From a virus: a stretch of DNA of 23,913 bases. The notes under the pieces are model-generated. The model made no database searches. It was not told where the DNA came from and saw only the letters and a program-made list of their open reading frames with translations. Shown here in pieces: positions 13,670 to 19,341 of the stretch (position 1 is the stretch's first letter; each line of letters starts with the position of its first letter). The DNA lies in IMG/VR virus record IMGVR_UViG_3300025636_000437, positions 1 through 23,913 of that record; one strand, 5' to 3'. The translations under genes were made by a program, and so were the position numbers.

Positions 13670-14262
13670 CACTACATGTAACAAAGTTAAACAACGCAAT
13701 CAAAGTAGGCGATCGTATTCCTATGACACAAGAAAGCGGAAACATAGGCAGATATGTTGAATATATAATGAAACGCAATGGTTATAGTTTAAACCGTGGC
13801 AAAGGTATTGATCTAAAAGGATTGCACTTAGAAATAAAAACAAGATTAGTTGACAGCACTAGTGGACATACTGTCGGTGCAATGTTACCTATTGATATTA
13901 TAAACACTGAATGGGAAAACAGCAATATCCACGATAAAGTACAAAAGCAGTACAGAGTTGAATACAAAGATGATAGCCCTGTAGGTGAGCAATATACTTG
14001 TAGTATTGTTACTGAAGCTAAAGTTTATAATTTTACACATCCATTCATACAAGAAAAACTAAAAAAAGATTACAACTTTTGCAGAACACAAATTGTAGAA
14101 ACTGGGTTTGAACCGCAATATGTTGCTGGAGACTGGGCATATCTTGAAATGCAATCTAATGGTTATTATCAGTTCCGTATTACTCCGGCTGCTATGAAGA
14201 AGATGAAAACTTATTCTAATCAAGCTAAACAAACTAACTTATTTTTTGAGGAAACAAAGTGA
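13666..14262 (+). CDS. Putative PD-(D/E)XK nuclease (MvaI/BcnI- or MutH-like)
   Basis: This 198-residue protein has the hallmarks of a restriction-endonuclease fold: GNIGRYVEYIM (E32), then GKGIDLKGLHLEIKTR with D49 and E56-x-K58, the G-x-D-x6-ExK active site. This order, with an N-terminal G-x-x-G-x-x-x-E helix, is typical of the MvaI/BcnI and MutH/Sau3AI groups, which cut dsDNA at or near specific sites. The rest gives no further family signal, and the ending TNLFFEETK is ordinary. It lies in the DNA-modification region, so it could attack unmodified host or rival DNA while modified phage DNA is spared; this is inference. It is coupled by ATGA and GTGA overlaps to its neighbours. Confidence 0.65.
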   Translation: MTLHVTKLNNAIKVGDRIPMTQESGNIGRYVEYIMKRNGYSLNRGKGIDLKGLHLEIKTRLVDSTSGHTVGAMLPIDIINTEWENSNIHDKVQKQYRVEYKDDSPVGEQYTCSIVTEAKVYNFTHPFIQEKLKKDYNFCRTQIVETGFEPQYVAGDWAYLEMQSNGYYQFRITPAAMKKMKTYSNQAKQTNLFFEETK

Positions 14263-14780
14263 AGCGAGATTACGACACAGGAAAGGCAAACGACATTATC
14301 TTTTTTACAGGTGTAGAAGTTGAAAAGACTCCTGCGTTTGGAATGAAGACATTGTTTGTTACTGGCATACAAGACTTTAACGAAGTAATGAAGTATTACA
14401 AAGAAGAACAATGCGAACATATCTTCTTTGGTGCTAATCACAGTTACAAGCCAGTTACTTCAGAAGAGTTTGAAGACTGGGATCTAATGATCCGTGCATT
14501 TACAGATCAAGGTATCTTATGCAGTTTAGATATTCCGAGTACTATTAACTTAGAATGGTTTTTAGATGGCGGACTTGTTGAAAGTGACAACTTTATTCCA
14601 CAACTTCGTGTTGTAGTTCCATATGTAGCACAGTGGAATTATAATACAATGATTAAAATCGATGACAAAGATTTTAAAGCATCTAATCCAGGCGTTTGGT
14701 GCCATAGCCTGCATGATTTGATGGACCGTAATAAATTTACGGATTGGAGCAAATATGGCCTTGACAAAGTGTTAAAGTGA
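14259..14780 (+). CDS. Conserved marine T4-like phage protein of unknown function
   Basis: This 173-residue protein starts at a GTG in a GTGA overlap with the nuclease gene. It has a beta-alpha pattern: ANDIIFFTGVEVEKTPAFG, then TLFVTGIQDFNEV, then EHIFFGANHSY, then LCSLDIPSTINLEWFL, and a conserved C-terminus MIKIDDKDFKASNPGVWCH followed by LHDLMDRNKFTDW. I recall close relatives in T4-like cyanophages, next to the same downstream gene, without a known role. No catalytic motif is clear. The promoter for the next gene begins in its last codons. Confidence 0.7.
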   Translation: MKRDYDTGKANDIIFFTGVEVEKTPAFGMKTLFVTGIQDFNEVMKYYKEEQCEHIFFGANHSYKPVTSEEFEDWDLMIRAFTDQGILCSLDIPSTINLEWFLDGGLVESDNFIPQLRVVVPYVAQWNYNTMIKIDDKDFKASNPGVWCHSLHDLMDRNKFTDWSKYGLDKVLK

Positions 14781-14789
14781 AAGTATACT
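14761..14789 (+). promoter_or_regulatory. Consensus promoter for the QueD-like gene, TTGACA-17-TATACT
   Basis: TTGACA (14761-14766) and TATACT (14784-14789) at 17-base spacing. The start of transcription would be near 14796, which supports the ATG at 14850 as the real start of the following gene. TACTAGTA (14786-14793) is a palindrome over the -10 region. Confidence 0.75.
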
Positions 14790-14849
14790 AGTAATATGCA
14801 AGAACGCTATCATAATTATATTTTACGCAGAACAAGAGAAGAAAGAACT

Positions 14850-15233
14850 ATGACAGAACCTACAAAAAGTATTTGGGTTACATTCCGCAAAGAAGGTGTA
14901 CATATGTACCCTGGTGCGGACACTGATCCTAAACTAGCAACCGGCGATTGGGATGATGTATCATTCCTAGGCATTCCACATCGTCATATCTTTCACTTTA
15001 AAGTACGCATCGAAGTGTTTCACAACGATCGCGATATTGAGTTTATTCAGTTTAAACGCTGGATGGAACGGTTGTATGCACAAGATGTAATTCAACTGGA
15101 TCACAAGAGCTGCGAAATGATCGCAGATGACTTGTACAAAGAGATTTCTGCAAAATACCCTAGCCGATTTGTGGAGATTGATGTTGCCGAAGATGGCGAA
15201 AACGGCTGTTCAATTTTTTACCCCCAGTCATAA
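14850..15233 (+). CDS. QueD/6-pyruvoyl-tetrahydropterin-synthase-like protein (divergent)
   Basis: This 127-residue protein lines up with QueD (about 121 residues) by eye. H18 in GVHMYP sits where QueD has its first zinc His; PHRHIFHFKVRIEV (H44, H46) matches HGHSFxVRLEI; the IEFIQFKRWMERLY helix matches the IDFxxLK helix; SCEMIADDLYKEI matches PTSExLAxxI; and EIDVAEDGENGCSIFY matches the VKET strand ending. QueD turns dihydroneopterin triphosphate into 6-carboxytetrahydropterin, between FolE and QueE. The catalytic Cys four residues before the HxH is Leu40 here, and the LDHHxLN loop is shortened to LDHK, so activity is doubtful. The start is set by the promoter at 14761; an in-frame ATG at 14796 falls on the predicted transcription start. 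Related genes are, as I recall, common in cyanophages. Confidence 0.5.
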   Translation: MTEPTKSIWVTFRKEGVHMYPGADTDPKLATGDWDDVSFLGIPHRHIFHFKVRIEVFHNDRDIEFIQFKRWMERLYAQDVIQLDHKSCEMIADDLYKEISAKYPSRFVEIDVAEDGENGCSIFYPQS

Positions 15234-15248
15234 CAAGAGGAATATATT

Positions 15249-15500
15249 ATGACAATTGCAAACCCAACCGTAGACAAAGTGTTTAACGATCTCGATCAAT
15301 TTAGAGATTATTGTCGCTTCGAAGGCAAAGTGTTTAATGAAGCAGATCTTTACAAAAGTAACTCACCTGTTTGGATTGCCTATCAAAAGTATCAGGGATG
15401 GATACGTGCAAAGGTCCGTGCAGGTGCAAACTACGATCCGAACCGTCGTTCAAAGCGGCAGAATACAAAACCACACAATAATACTACCCGGAGTTATTAA
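15249..15500 (+). CDS. Small conserved marine T4-like phage protein
   Basis: This gene encodes 83 residues with AAGAGG upstream of its ATG. The N-terminal half (NPTVDKVFNDLDQFRDYCRF, then EGKVFNEADLYKS) is conserved in cyanophages as I recall, where it also follows the QueD-like gene. The C-terminal 30 residues are strongly basic (NRRSKRQNTK), which suggests nucleic-acid contact. No domain is recognised. Confidence 0.65.
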   Translation: MTIANPTVDKVFNDLDQFRDYCRFEGKVFNEADLYKSNSPVWIAYQKYQGWIRAKVRAGANYDPNRRSKRQNTKPHNNTTRSY

Positions 15501-15502
15501 TT

Positions 15503-16558
15503 ATGACAATCTTTATTGTAGACATCGAAGCAGTAGATACACGTTACACTAAACAGTGGAAAGAATATCTTCCTAAACAACTGCAACGAGCTACAAATGA
15601 AGATATTGTGGTTATTAGTGGAGGGGAAACGCCTCAGGCAACTACGCCTGGGGCTTTTCTTAACTTTGGTGGTACTAATGTTTACAAAAGTAAACAACTA
15701 GAAACTATCGGTGAAATGTTCTGCAATGGACAAGTTGTCGATGGTGACTATTTCTTATACACTGATGCTTGGAACCCTACTGTTATACAATTAAAGTATA
15801 TGGCAGAACTTCTAGGCGTTGACGTTAACATCGGTGGCTTATGGCATGCTGGTAGCTATGATCCTCATGATTTCCTTGGTAGACTAATAGGTGATGCGCC
15901 TTGGGTAAGACATGCTGAAATGGCAATGTTTGAATGTTATGATGACAACTTCTTTGCAAGTGAATTCCATATTGATATGTTTACAGATGCATTTGACGAA
16001 GACTATGCACTTGAATGGACTGGAATACATCGTGTAGGTTGGCCTATGGAGTATCTTAAAGATAGCCTAACTAGTTACAAAGGTATGGAAAAACGAGACT
16101 TGATCTTGTTTCCGCATCGTGTTGCTCCTGAGAAGCAAGTTGAAATCTTTAGAGATCTTTCACAACGGTTACCGCAATACGAATTTGTTGTTTGTCAAGA
16201 ACAAGAACTTTCAAAGAATGAATATCATAACCTACTAGGTGAAGCTAAGATGGTGTTCTCAGCTAACTTGCAGGAAACACTTGGTATTAGTTGGTATGAA
16301 GGTGCATTAGTTGATGCTATTCCTATGGTACCTGATAGGCTAAGCTACAGTGAAATGGCATTACCTGAGTTTAAATATCCAAGTGAATGGACTGAGAACT
16401 ACGATGCTTACTTGCATAACCGAGATAAGGTAGTTGCACAGATTGTAAACTATATGGAAAACTATAATGACTTGCAAGTGTCATTAGAAAAGCAACGCAC
16501 AAAACTTAACAAAGAATTTTTTAGTGGAGAAGCATTATATGACGCAATCAACAGTTGA
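15503..16558 (+). CDS. Glycosyltransferase (GT-B, GT4-like)
   Basis: This 351-residue protein has a C-terminal half typical of GT4 enzymes: DLILFPHRVAPEKQVEIF (start of the nucleotide-sugar domain), YEFVVCQEQELSKNEYHNLL, then AKMVFSANLQETLGISWYEG with the E-x7-E type acidic pair that binds the sugar donor (E of QET and E of YEG). The N-terminal half starts TIFIVDIEAVDTRY and has a GGLWHAGSYDPHDF loop. The enzyme would transfer an activated sugar to an unknown acceptor. It sits inside the DNA-modification region and downstream of a sugar-activation cassette, so sugar addition to modified DNA or to cell-surface glycans are both possible. The start follows CGGAG. A GC-rich terminator-like hairpin lies within its codons 43-51. 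Confidence 0.7.
   Translation: MTIFIVDIEAVDTRYTKQWKEYLPKQLQRATNEDIVVISGGETPQATTPGAFLNFGGTNVYKSKQLETIGEMFCNGQVVDGDYFLYTDAWNPTVIQLKYMAELLGVDVNIGGLWHAGSYDPHDFLGRLIGDAPWVRHAEMAMFECYDDNFFASEFHIDMFTDAFDEDYALEWTGIHRVGWPMEYLKDSLTSYKGMEKRDLILFPHRVAPEKQVEIFRDLSQRLPQYEFVVCQEQELSKNEYHNLLGEAKMVFSANLQETLGISWYEGALVDAIPMVPDRLSYSEMALPEFKYPSEWTENYDAYLHNRDKVVAQIVNYMENYNDLQVSLEKQRTKLNKEFFSGEALYDAINS
15631..15661 (+). terminator. Terminator-like hairpin inside the glycosyltransferase gene
   Basis: GCCTCAGGC (15631-15639), loop AACTAC and GCCTGGGGC (15646-15654) make a nine-pair stem with one G-U, followed directly by TTTTCTT. This is a near-textbook intrinsic terminator, strikingly GC-rich for this AT-rich genome, about 130 bases into the reading frame. 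It may be an attenuator or a coding coincidence. Confidence 0.45.
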
Positions 16559-16892
16559 TACAATTACAATTGATCTGAGTGATTACACTATGAATACTGA
16601 CAGTAGTTTTATTACTTCTTCTAATTTAGATAGTATTACTACTATTAGCAATATCTCAACTGACACAATTGATCTTAATGGTTATGCTACTTCATCAAAT
16701 GATCAGTTCACGTTTGACTATGATAACATTAAAATTGTTCCTACATTGTGGACTGAAACATTGCCTGATGTAGATACTGTAAATGCTATGTGTAATGAAT
16801 ATCCTGCACTTGCAAAAGCATACGAAAACTTTCAAACTGTATATAAATTAGTAGAACAAGATTACAAAGGCAAGGAAGAAGATAACACATGA
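16539..16892 (+). CDS. Conserved small phage protein with Ser/Thr/Asp-rich N-terminus
   Basis: This gene encodes 117 residues. The ATG at 16539 is preferred over an in-frame GTG at 16524 because GGAGA lies nine bases upstream of it. Residues 1-60 are low-complexity, made largely of Ser, Thr, Asp, Asn and Ile. Residues 62-115 form the conserved part, with FDYDNIKIVPTLWTETLPDV and YPALAKAYENFQTVYKLVEQ, a helical module I associate with small T4-like marine phage proteins. It overlaps the glycosyltransferase gene by 20 bases. No function is known to me; the N-terminal segment looks like a later extension. Confidence 0.6.
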   Translation: MTQSTVDTITIDLSDYTMNTDSSFITSSNLDSITTISNISTDTIDLNGYATSSNDQFTFDYDNIKIVPTLWTETLPDVDTVNAMCNEYPALAKAYENFQTVYKLVEQDYKGKEEDNT

Positions 16893-17077
16893 GTATGAAT
16901 CACGATGCAAAACCTAAAGACGATGAACTAGAACGAATGAAGGCAGAGTTTCTTGCTAAAGGTGGTGAGATTACTAAAGGCAAAACAAAGCCAATGCCCA
17001 GCGAACTAGGTATTAGCAATAGTACTTGGAACAACAAACTAACTAAAGCAGAAAAAGTATCAAAGGAAGGCAAATGA
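16889..17077 (+). CDS. Small basic phage protein
   Basis: This gene encodes 62 residues, starting in an ATGA overlap and ending in another with the phosphoribosyltransferase gene. It is Lys-rich, with ELERMKAEFLAKGGEITKG, then PSELGISNSTWNNKLTKAEK, which could be a short helix-turn-helix-like DNA-binding unit. I recall a similar conserved ERMxxEFLAKGG motif in T4-like marine phages. No function is known. Confidence 0.6.
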   Translation: MSMNHDAKPKDDELERMKAEFLAKGGEITKGKTKPMPSELGISNSTWNNKLTKAEKVSKEGK

Positions 17078-17586
17078 TTAAGAAACATTATTACAGCTGG
17101 ACTGACGTTGAACGCATGTGTGTGAGCATTGTTAACCAAATGTACACAGACAACTGGCGTCCTGATTATATTGTCGGACTAACACGCGGCGGAAATGTAC
17201 CTGCTACTATTATTAGTAACATGACAGGTATACGTTGCGAAGCACTTAAAGTAAGCTTACGTGACGATGAACAAGGTCCAGAAAGTAATCTTTGGATGGC
17301 AGAAGATGCATTTGGTTATAAAAAACAACCAAAGAACATCCTTATTGTAGATGATATTAATGATACTGGTGCTACTTTCAATTGGATCAAGGAAGACTGG
17401 CCTTCGGGTTGTTTGCCAATGGATAAAAGTTGGGATACAGTTTGGGATCAGAATGTTCGGTTTGCTACACTAACAGAAAACCTAGCAAGCGACTTTAGTC
17501 AAGTACGATATACTTGTCACGAAATTAACAAAGCAGAAGAAGATGTATGGCTTGTTTATCCTTGGGAGAATGTCGGTGAGTACTGA
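17074..17586 (+). CDS. Phosphoribosyltransferase (type I PRTase)
   Basis: This 170-residue protein carries the PRPP-binding motif ILIVDDINDTGATF (residues 89-102) and an upstream PDYIVGLTRGGNVPA loop (30-44), the pattern of hypoxanthine/guanine/xanthine phosphoribosyltransferases. These transfer a base onto PRPP. The hood region that selects the base is not diagnostic to me. PRTases occur in many marine T4-like phages and may serve nucleotide salvage during replication. Here it lies between the glycosyltransferase and folE, so use of a purine or 7-deazapurine base is conceivable but unproven. It overlaps the next gene by 11 bases. Confidence 0.8.
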   Translation: MIKKHYYSWTDVERMCVSIVNQMYTDNWRPDYIVGLTRGGNVPATIISNMTGIRCEALKVSLRDDEQGPESNLWMAEDAFGYKKQPKNILIVDDINDTGATFNWIKEDWPSGCLPMDKSWDTVWDQNVRFATLTENLASDFSQVRYTCHEINKAEEDVWLVYPWENVGEY

Positions 17587-17947
17587 TACACTAGCTAAGG
17601 CACAAGTAGACGGTCGAGCACCGTGGACTAATGTAGAGATTGATACTAAAGAATTTGTTGTGTATAACGACATGTATCCTGTTACTCAAGGTCATACATT
17701 AGTAGTACCTAAATTAAATACTGAAGAATGTATTTTAAAATGTTTTAACTTTGCACAAGCAATGGGTAATCAAAACATACTCTCGAACAATAATATTACA
17801 GGTTATAATATTGGCCTAAATATGGGAGAAAGTGCAGGACAAACTTGCATGTATCCTCATGTACACCTTATCTTTAGAAGAGACGGCGACACAGACAACC
17901 CAAAGGGTGGCGTTAGAGGCGTCATTCCATCAATGCAATCATATTAA
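17576..17947 (+). CDS. HIT-family protein (nucleotide hydrolase/transferase-like)
   Basis: This gene encodes 123 residues from the GTG at 17576, chosen because GGGAG ends seven bases before it; ATGs at 17543 and 17570 lie in the same frame but are badly placed. The fold is shown by FVVYNDMYPVTQGHTLVVPK (residues 27-46), then NIGLNMGESAGQTCMYPHVHLIFRR-type ending with H95 and H97. In HIT enzymes the motif is HxHxH with the middle His acting as nucleophile; here the first His is Tyr93, the others remain. Family members cleave nucleoside phosphoramidates, dinucleoside polyphosphates or transfer nucleotides. The role in a phage is unknown; it is paired with the phosphoribosyltransferase. Confidence 0.75.
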   Translation: MSTDTLAKAQVDGRAPWTNVEIDTKEFVVYNDMYPVTQGHTLVVPKLNTEECILKCFNFAQAMGNQNILSNNNITGYNIGLNMGESAGQTCMYPHVHLIFRRDGDTDNPKGGVRGVIPSMQSY

Positions 17948-17956
17948 GGAAAGGAA

Positions 17957-18166
17957 ATGAACTTGCAAGAACAATTAGTAAAAGCAGCACGTATGCATGC
18001 CGAAGGCGAACTCGAAAGAGCAAAGACCAACATTATGGTTTACATGAACAATGCTACAGGTATTGGTGAGCATAGTGATATTGTAGAAGCTATTCAAGAA
18101 GAACTTGATAAAATGGCTGGTGCAAATGATAGACTAGAAATGTTAACAAAATATTTTAGTGCTTGA
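17957..18166 (+). CDS. Small conserved T4-like phage protein
   Basis: This gene encodes 69 residues with GGAAAGGA upstream of its ATG. The whole protein is helical, with AARMHAEGELERAKTNIMVY, then GIGEHSDIVEAIQEELDKMA. I recall close relatives in cyanophages, often near other conserved small genes. No function is known. Its stop codon lies within the -35 region of the folE promoter. Confidence 0.65.
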   Translation: MNLQEQLVKAARMHAEGELERAKTNIMVYMNNATGIGEHSDIVEAIQEELDKMAGANDRLEMLTKYFSA

Positions 18167-18191
18167 CATAAACCTAAATACAATGTATAAT
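18163..18191 (+). promoter_or_regulatory. Perfect consensus promoter for folE, TTGACA-17-TATAAT
   Basis: TTGACA (18163-18168) and TATAAT (18186-18191) at exactly 17 bases, with transcription expected near 18198 and a leader of about 55 bases to the folE ATG. It would drive folE, queE and the small genes between. Confidence 0.85.
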
Positions 18192-18213
18192 ATAAGTTAT
18201 ATTGTGCATTGTA
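18179..18213 (+). promoter_or_regulatory. 35-base dyad over the folE -10 box (candidate operator)
   Basis: Bases 18179-18213 form a symmetrical element centred on G18196: 15 of 17 positions on each side are complementary, the other two being T-G. Outer arms are TACAATG and CATTGTA; the centre is ATATAA-G-TTATAT. It covers the -10 box and the expected start of transcription, where a repressor or activator would act. With so little loop an RNA hairpin would be strained. Confidence 0.5.
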
Positions 18214-18253
18214 TTACTACCGGCAATCCACTGCCTAAACATCGGAGAATTAA

Positions 18254-18937
18254 ATGAGTAAAAGTGAAGAAATTAAAGCCCGCCTGGTACAGGCAAAACA
18301 ACGCTATTGGGCTGGCGACAATATTAGTGCAGTGTTGCACGATGGTGATAAAGAAGCACTTATCGGAGAAGCAACTACAGCATTTGAAAGTGTGTTAGAC
18401 GCACTTGTAATTGATAGATATCAAGATCCTAACAGCAAGGGCACAGCACATCGACTTGCTAAAATGTACTACAATGAGATTATGGCAGGACGCTATGACC
18501 CGGCGCCCAGTGCAACAGCATTTCCTAATGACAGTGATGATCGTTATGAAGGCATGCTAGTAGTGCGTTCAGAGCTAAAAAGTATGTGTTCGCATCATCA
18601 CCAGCCCGTGAGCGGCGTAGCTTATATTGGTATTATTGCAGCAGACAAACTAATTGGTCTTAGTAAATACACACGCCTAGCACAGTGGTGCGCTCGACGT
18701 GGCACACTGCAAGAAGAACTTGCAAACGATATTGCCCGCGAGATTAAAGCAGCAACTAGTGCAGAACACTTAGGCGTGTACATTCAAGCAACACACGGCT
18801 GTTGTGAGAACAGAGGAATTATGGCAACTAGCAGTCTTACACAAACAACTGTGCTTAAAGGTAGTTTTAAGGACGATGCAGGTACAAAGAAAGAGTTCTT
18901 TGACAACATTAAATTGCAACAGGAGTTTGCACGATGA
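18254..18937 (+). CDS. folE: GTP cyclohydrolase I
   Basis: This 227-residue enzyme has the signatures CSHHHQPVSGVAYIG (C112 and H115 as zinc ligands), KLIGLSKYTRLAQWCARRG (132-150), QEELANDIAREI and ATHGCCENRGI (C183 as third zinc ligand, then the RG pair). Length matches E. coli FolE (222). It converts GTP to dihydroneopterin triphosphate, the first step of both folate and 7-deazaguanine synthesis. With dpdA and queE in the same region, preQ0 for DNA modification is the likely use. The ATG follows CGGAG. Its last 47 bases are duplicated at 19176-19222. An ATGA overlap joins it to the next gene. Confidence 0.95.
   Translation: MSKSEEIKARLVQAKQRYWAGDNISAVLHDGDKEALIGEATTAFESVLDALVIDRYQDPNSKGTAHRLAKMYYNEIMAGRYDPAPSATAFPNDSDDRYEGMLVVRSELKSMCSHHHQPVSGVAYIGIIAADKLIGLSKYTRLAQWCARRGTLQEELANDIAREIKAATSAEHLGVYIQATHGCCENRGIMATSSLTQTTVLKGSFKDDAGTKKEFFDNIKLQQEFAR
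18882..18928 (+). repeat. folE 3' end, source copy of a direct repeat (partner 19176-19222)
   Basis: These 47 bases match 19176-19222 at 45 positions; the two differences convert one Leu codon TTG to CTA without changing the residue. The first 32 bases are identical and begin with GTACAA, the sequence shared with queE at the scar junction. Confidence 0.95.
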
Positions 18938-19146
18938 AGGATCCTAAAGTAATAGAACTTGTTAAACAACTTAATAAAGATATAATTTCTCTAAACAAAA
19001 CTTGGGCGGCGTTGCATCAACATGGAGTGTATGTCCGAATGAATATGCTTGGCGGGTCTACATATGAAGGTGTAAAATCATTACAAGCAAGTGAAATTAC
19101 ACAACATGTGGCATACATTAAATCGTCTAAGGAGACTGTAGAATGA
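18934..19146 (+). CDS. Small hypothetical protein between folE and the queE fragment
   Basis: This gene encodes 70 residues with AGGAG about nine bases before its ATG, in an ATGA overlap with folE. Sequence: a helical N-terminus (LVKQLNKDIISLNKTWAAL), a central HQHGVYVRMNML and a short helical end. I recognise no family. Its stop overlaps the ATG of the truncated queE copy at 19143, showing that in an ancestor it directly preceded queE, with GGAG well placed for that start. Confidence 0.55.
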   Translation: MKDPKVIELVKQLNKDIISLNKTWAALHQHGVYVRMNMLGGSTYEGVKSLQASEITQHVAYIKSSKETVE

Positions 19147-19238
19147 AACTAAGATATTCAGAAGCGTTTTATAGCGTACAAAGAAAGAGTTCTTTGACAA
19201 CATTAAACTACAACAGGAGTTTAGTTGCTAATGGGTGA
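19143..19238 (+). pseudogene. Truncated queE 5' end fused to a folE 3' end (recombination scar)
   Basis: Bases 19143-19181 repeat the first 39 bases of queE (19338-19376) with one synonymous difference (CTA for CTT), encoding MKLRYSEAFYSVQ. At GTACAA (19176-19181), a hexamer shared by queE and folE, the sequence switches to a copy of the folE 3' end. The reading frame from the queE start continues out of frame through the folE part and stops at 19238 after 31 codons, so no functional protein is expected. In the folE frame the fragment reads TKKEFFDNIKLQQEFSC and stops at 19231 in a TAATG junction with the next small gene, showing a second natural folE ending. Confidence 0.85.
19176..19222 (+). 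repeat. Second copy of the folE 3' end
   Basis: Partner of 18882-18928, 45 of 47 bases identical, offset 294 bases. It lies between the truncated queE start and the small membrane gene at 19231. Confidence 0.95.
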
Positions 19239-19341
19239 TTATATTGCAGTGCGTATGGCACAAGTTTTTATTGTAGTAGTATTTGCTATGGGTATGATTA
19301 GTCTTGCAAATGAACTTTGGACAGGGAGTCTTCCATTATGA
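19231..19341 (+). CDS. Very small single-span membrane protein
   Basis: This gene encodes 36 residues. It starts in a TAATG junction with the folE-derived fragment, with CAGGAG ten bases upstream, and ends in an ATGA overlap with queE. Residues 10-25 (AQVFIVVVFAMGMISLA) form one hydrophobic span. It appears to be the alternative occupant of the folE-queE gap in a second phage lineage, now in tandem with the gene at 18934. Function is unknown. Confidence 0.55.
   Translation: MGDYIAVRMAQVFIVVVFAMGMISLANELWTGSLPL

Noticed and set aside
14796-14849. Upstream ATG that would extend the QueD-like protein by 18 residues
   Set aside because: It coincides with the predicted transcription start of the TTGACA-17-TATACT promoter; the added residues do not resemble the family N-terminus.
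17543-17575. Upstream ATGs for the HIT protein
   Set aside because: The ATG at 17570 is one base from GGGAG and that at 17543 has no ribosome-binding site; GTG at 17576 has proper spacing.
19317-19337. Upstream in-frame start for queE adding seven residues
   Set aside because: It lacks a ribosome-binding site, and the duplicated copy at 19143 begins exactly at the second start.
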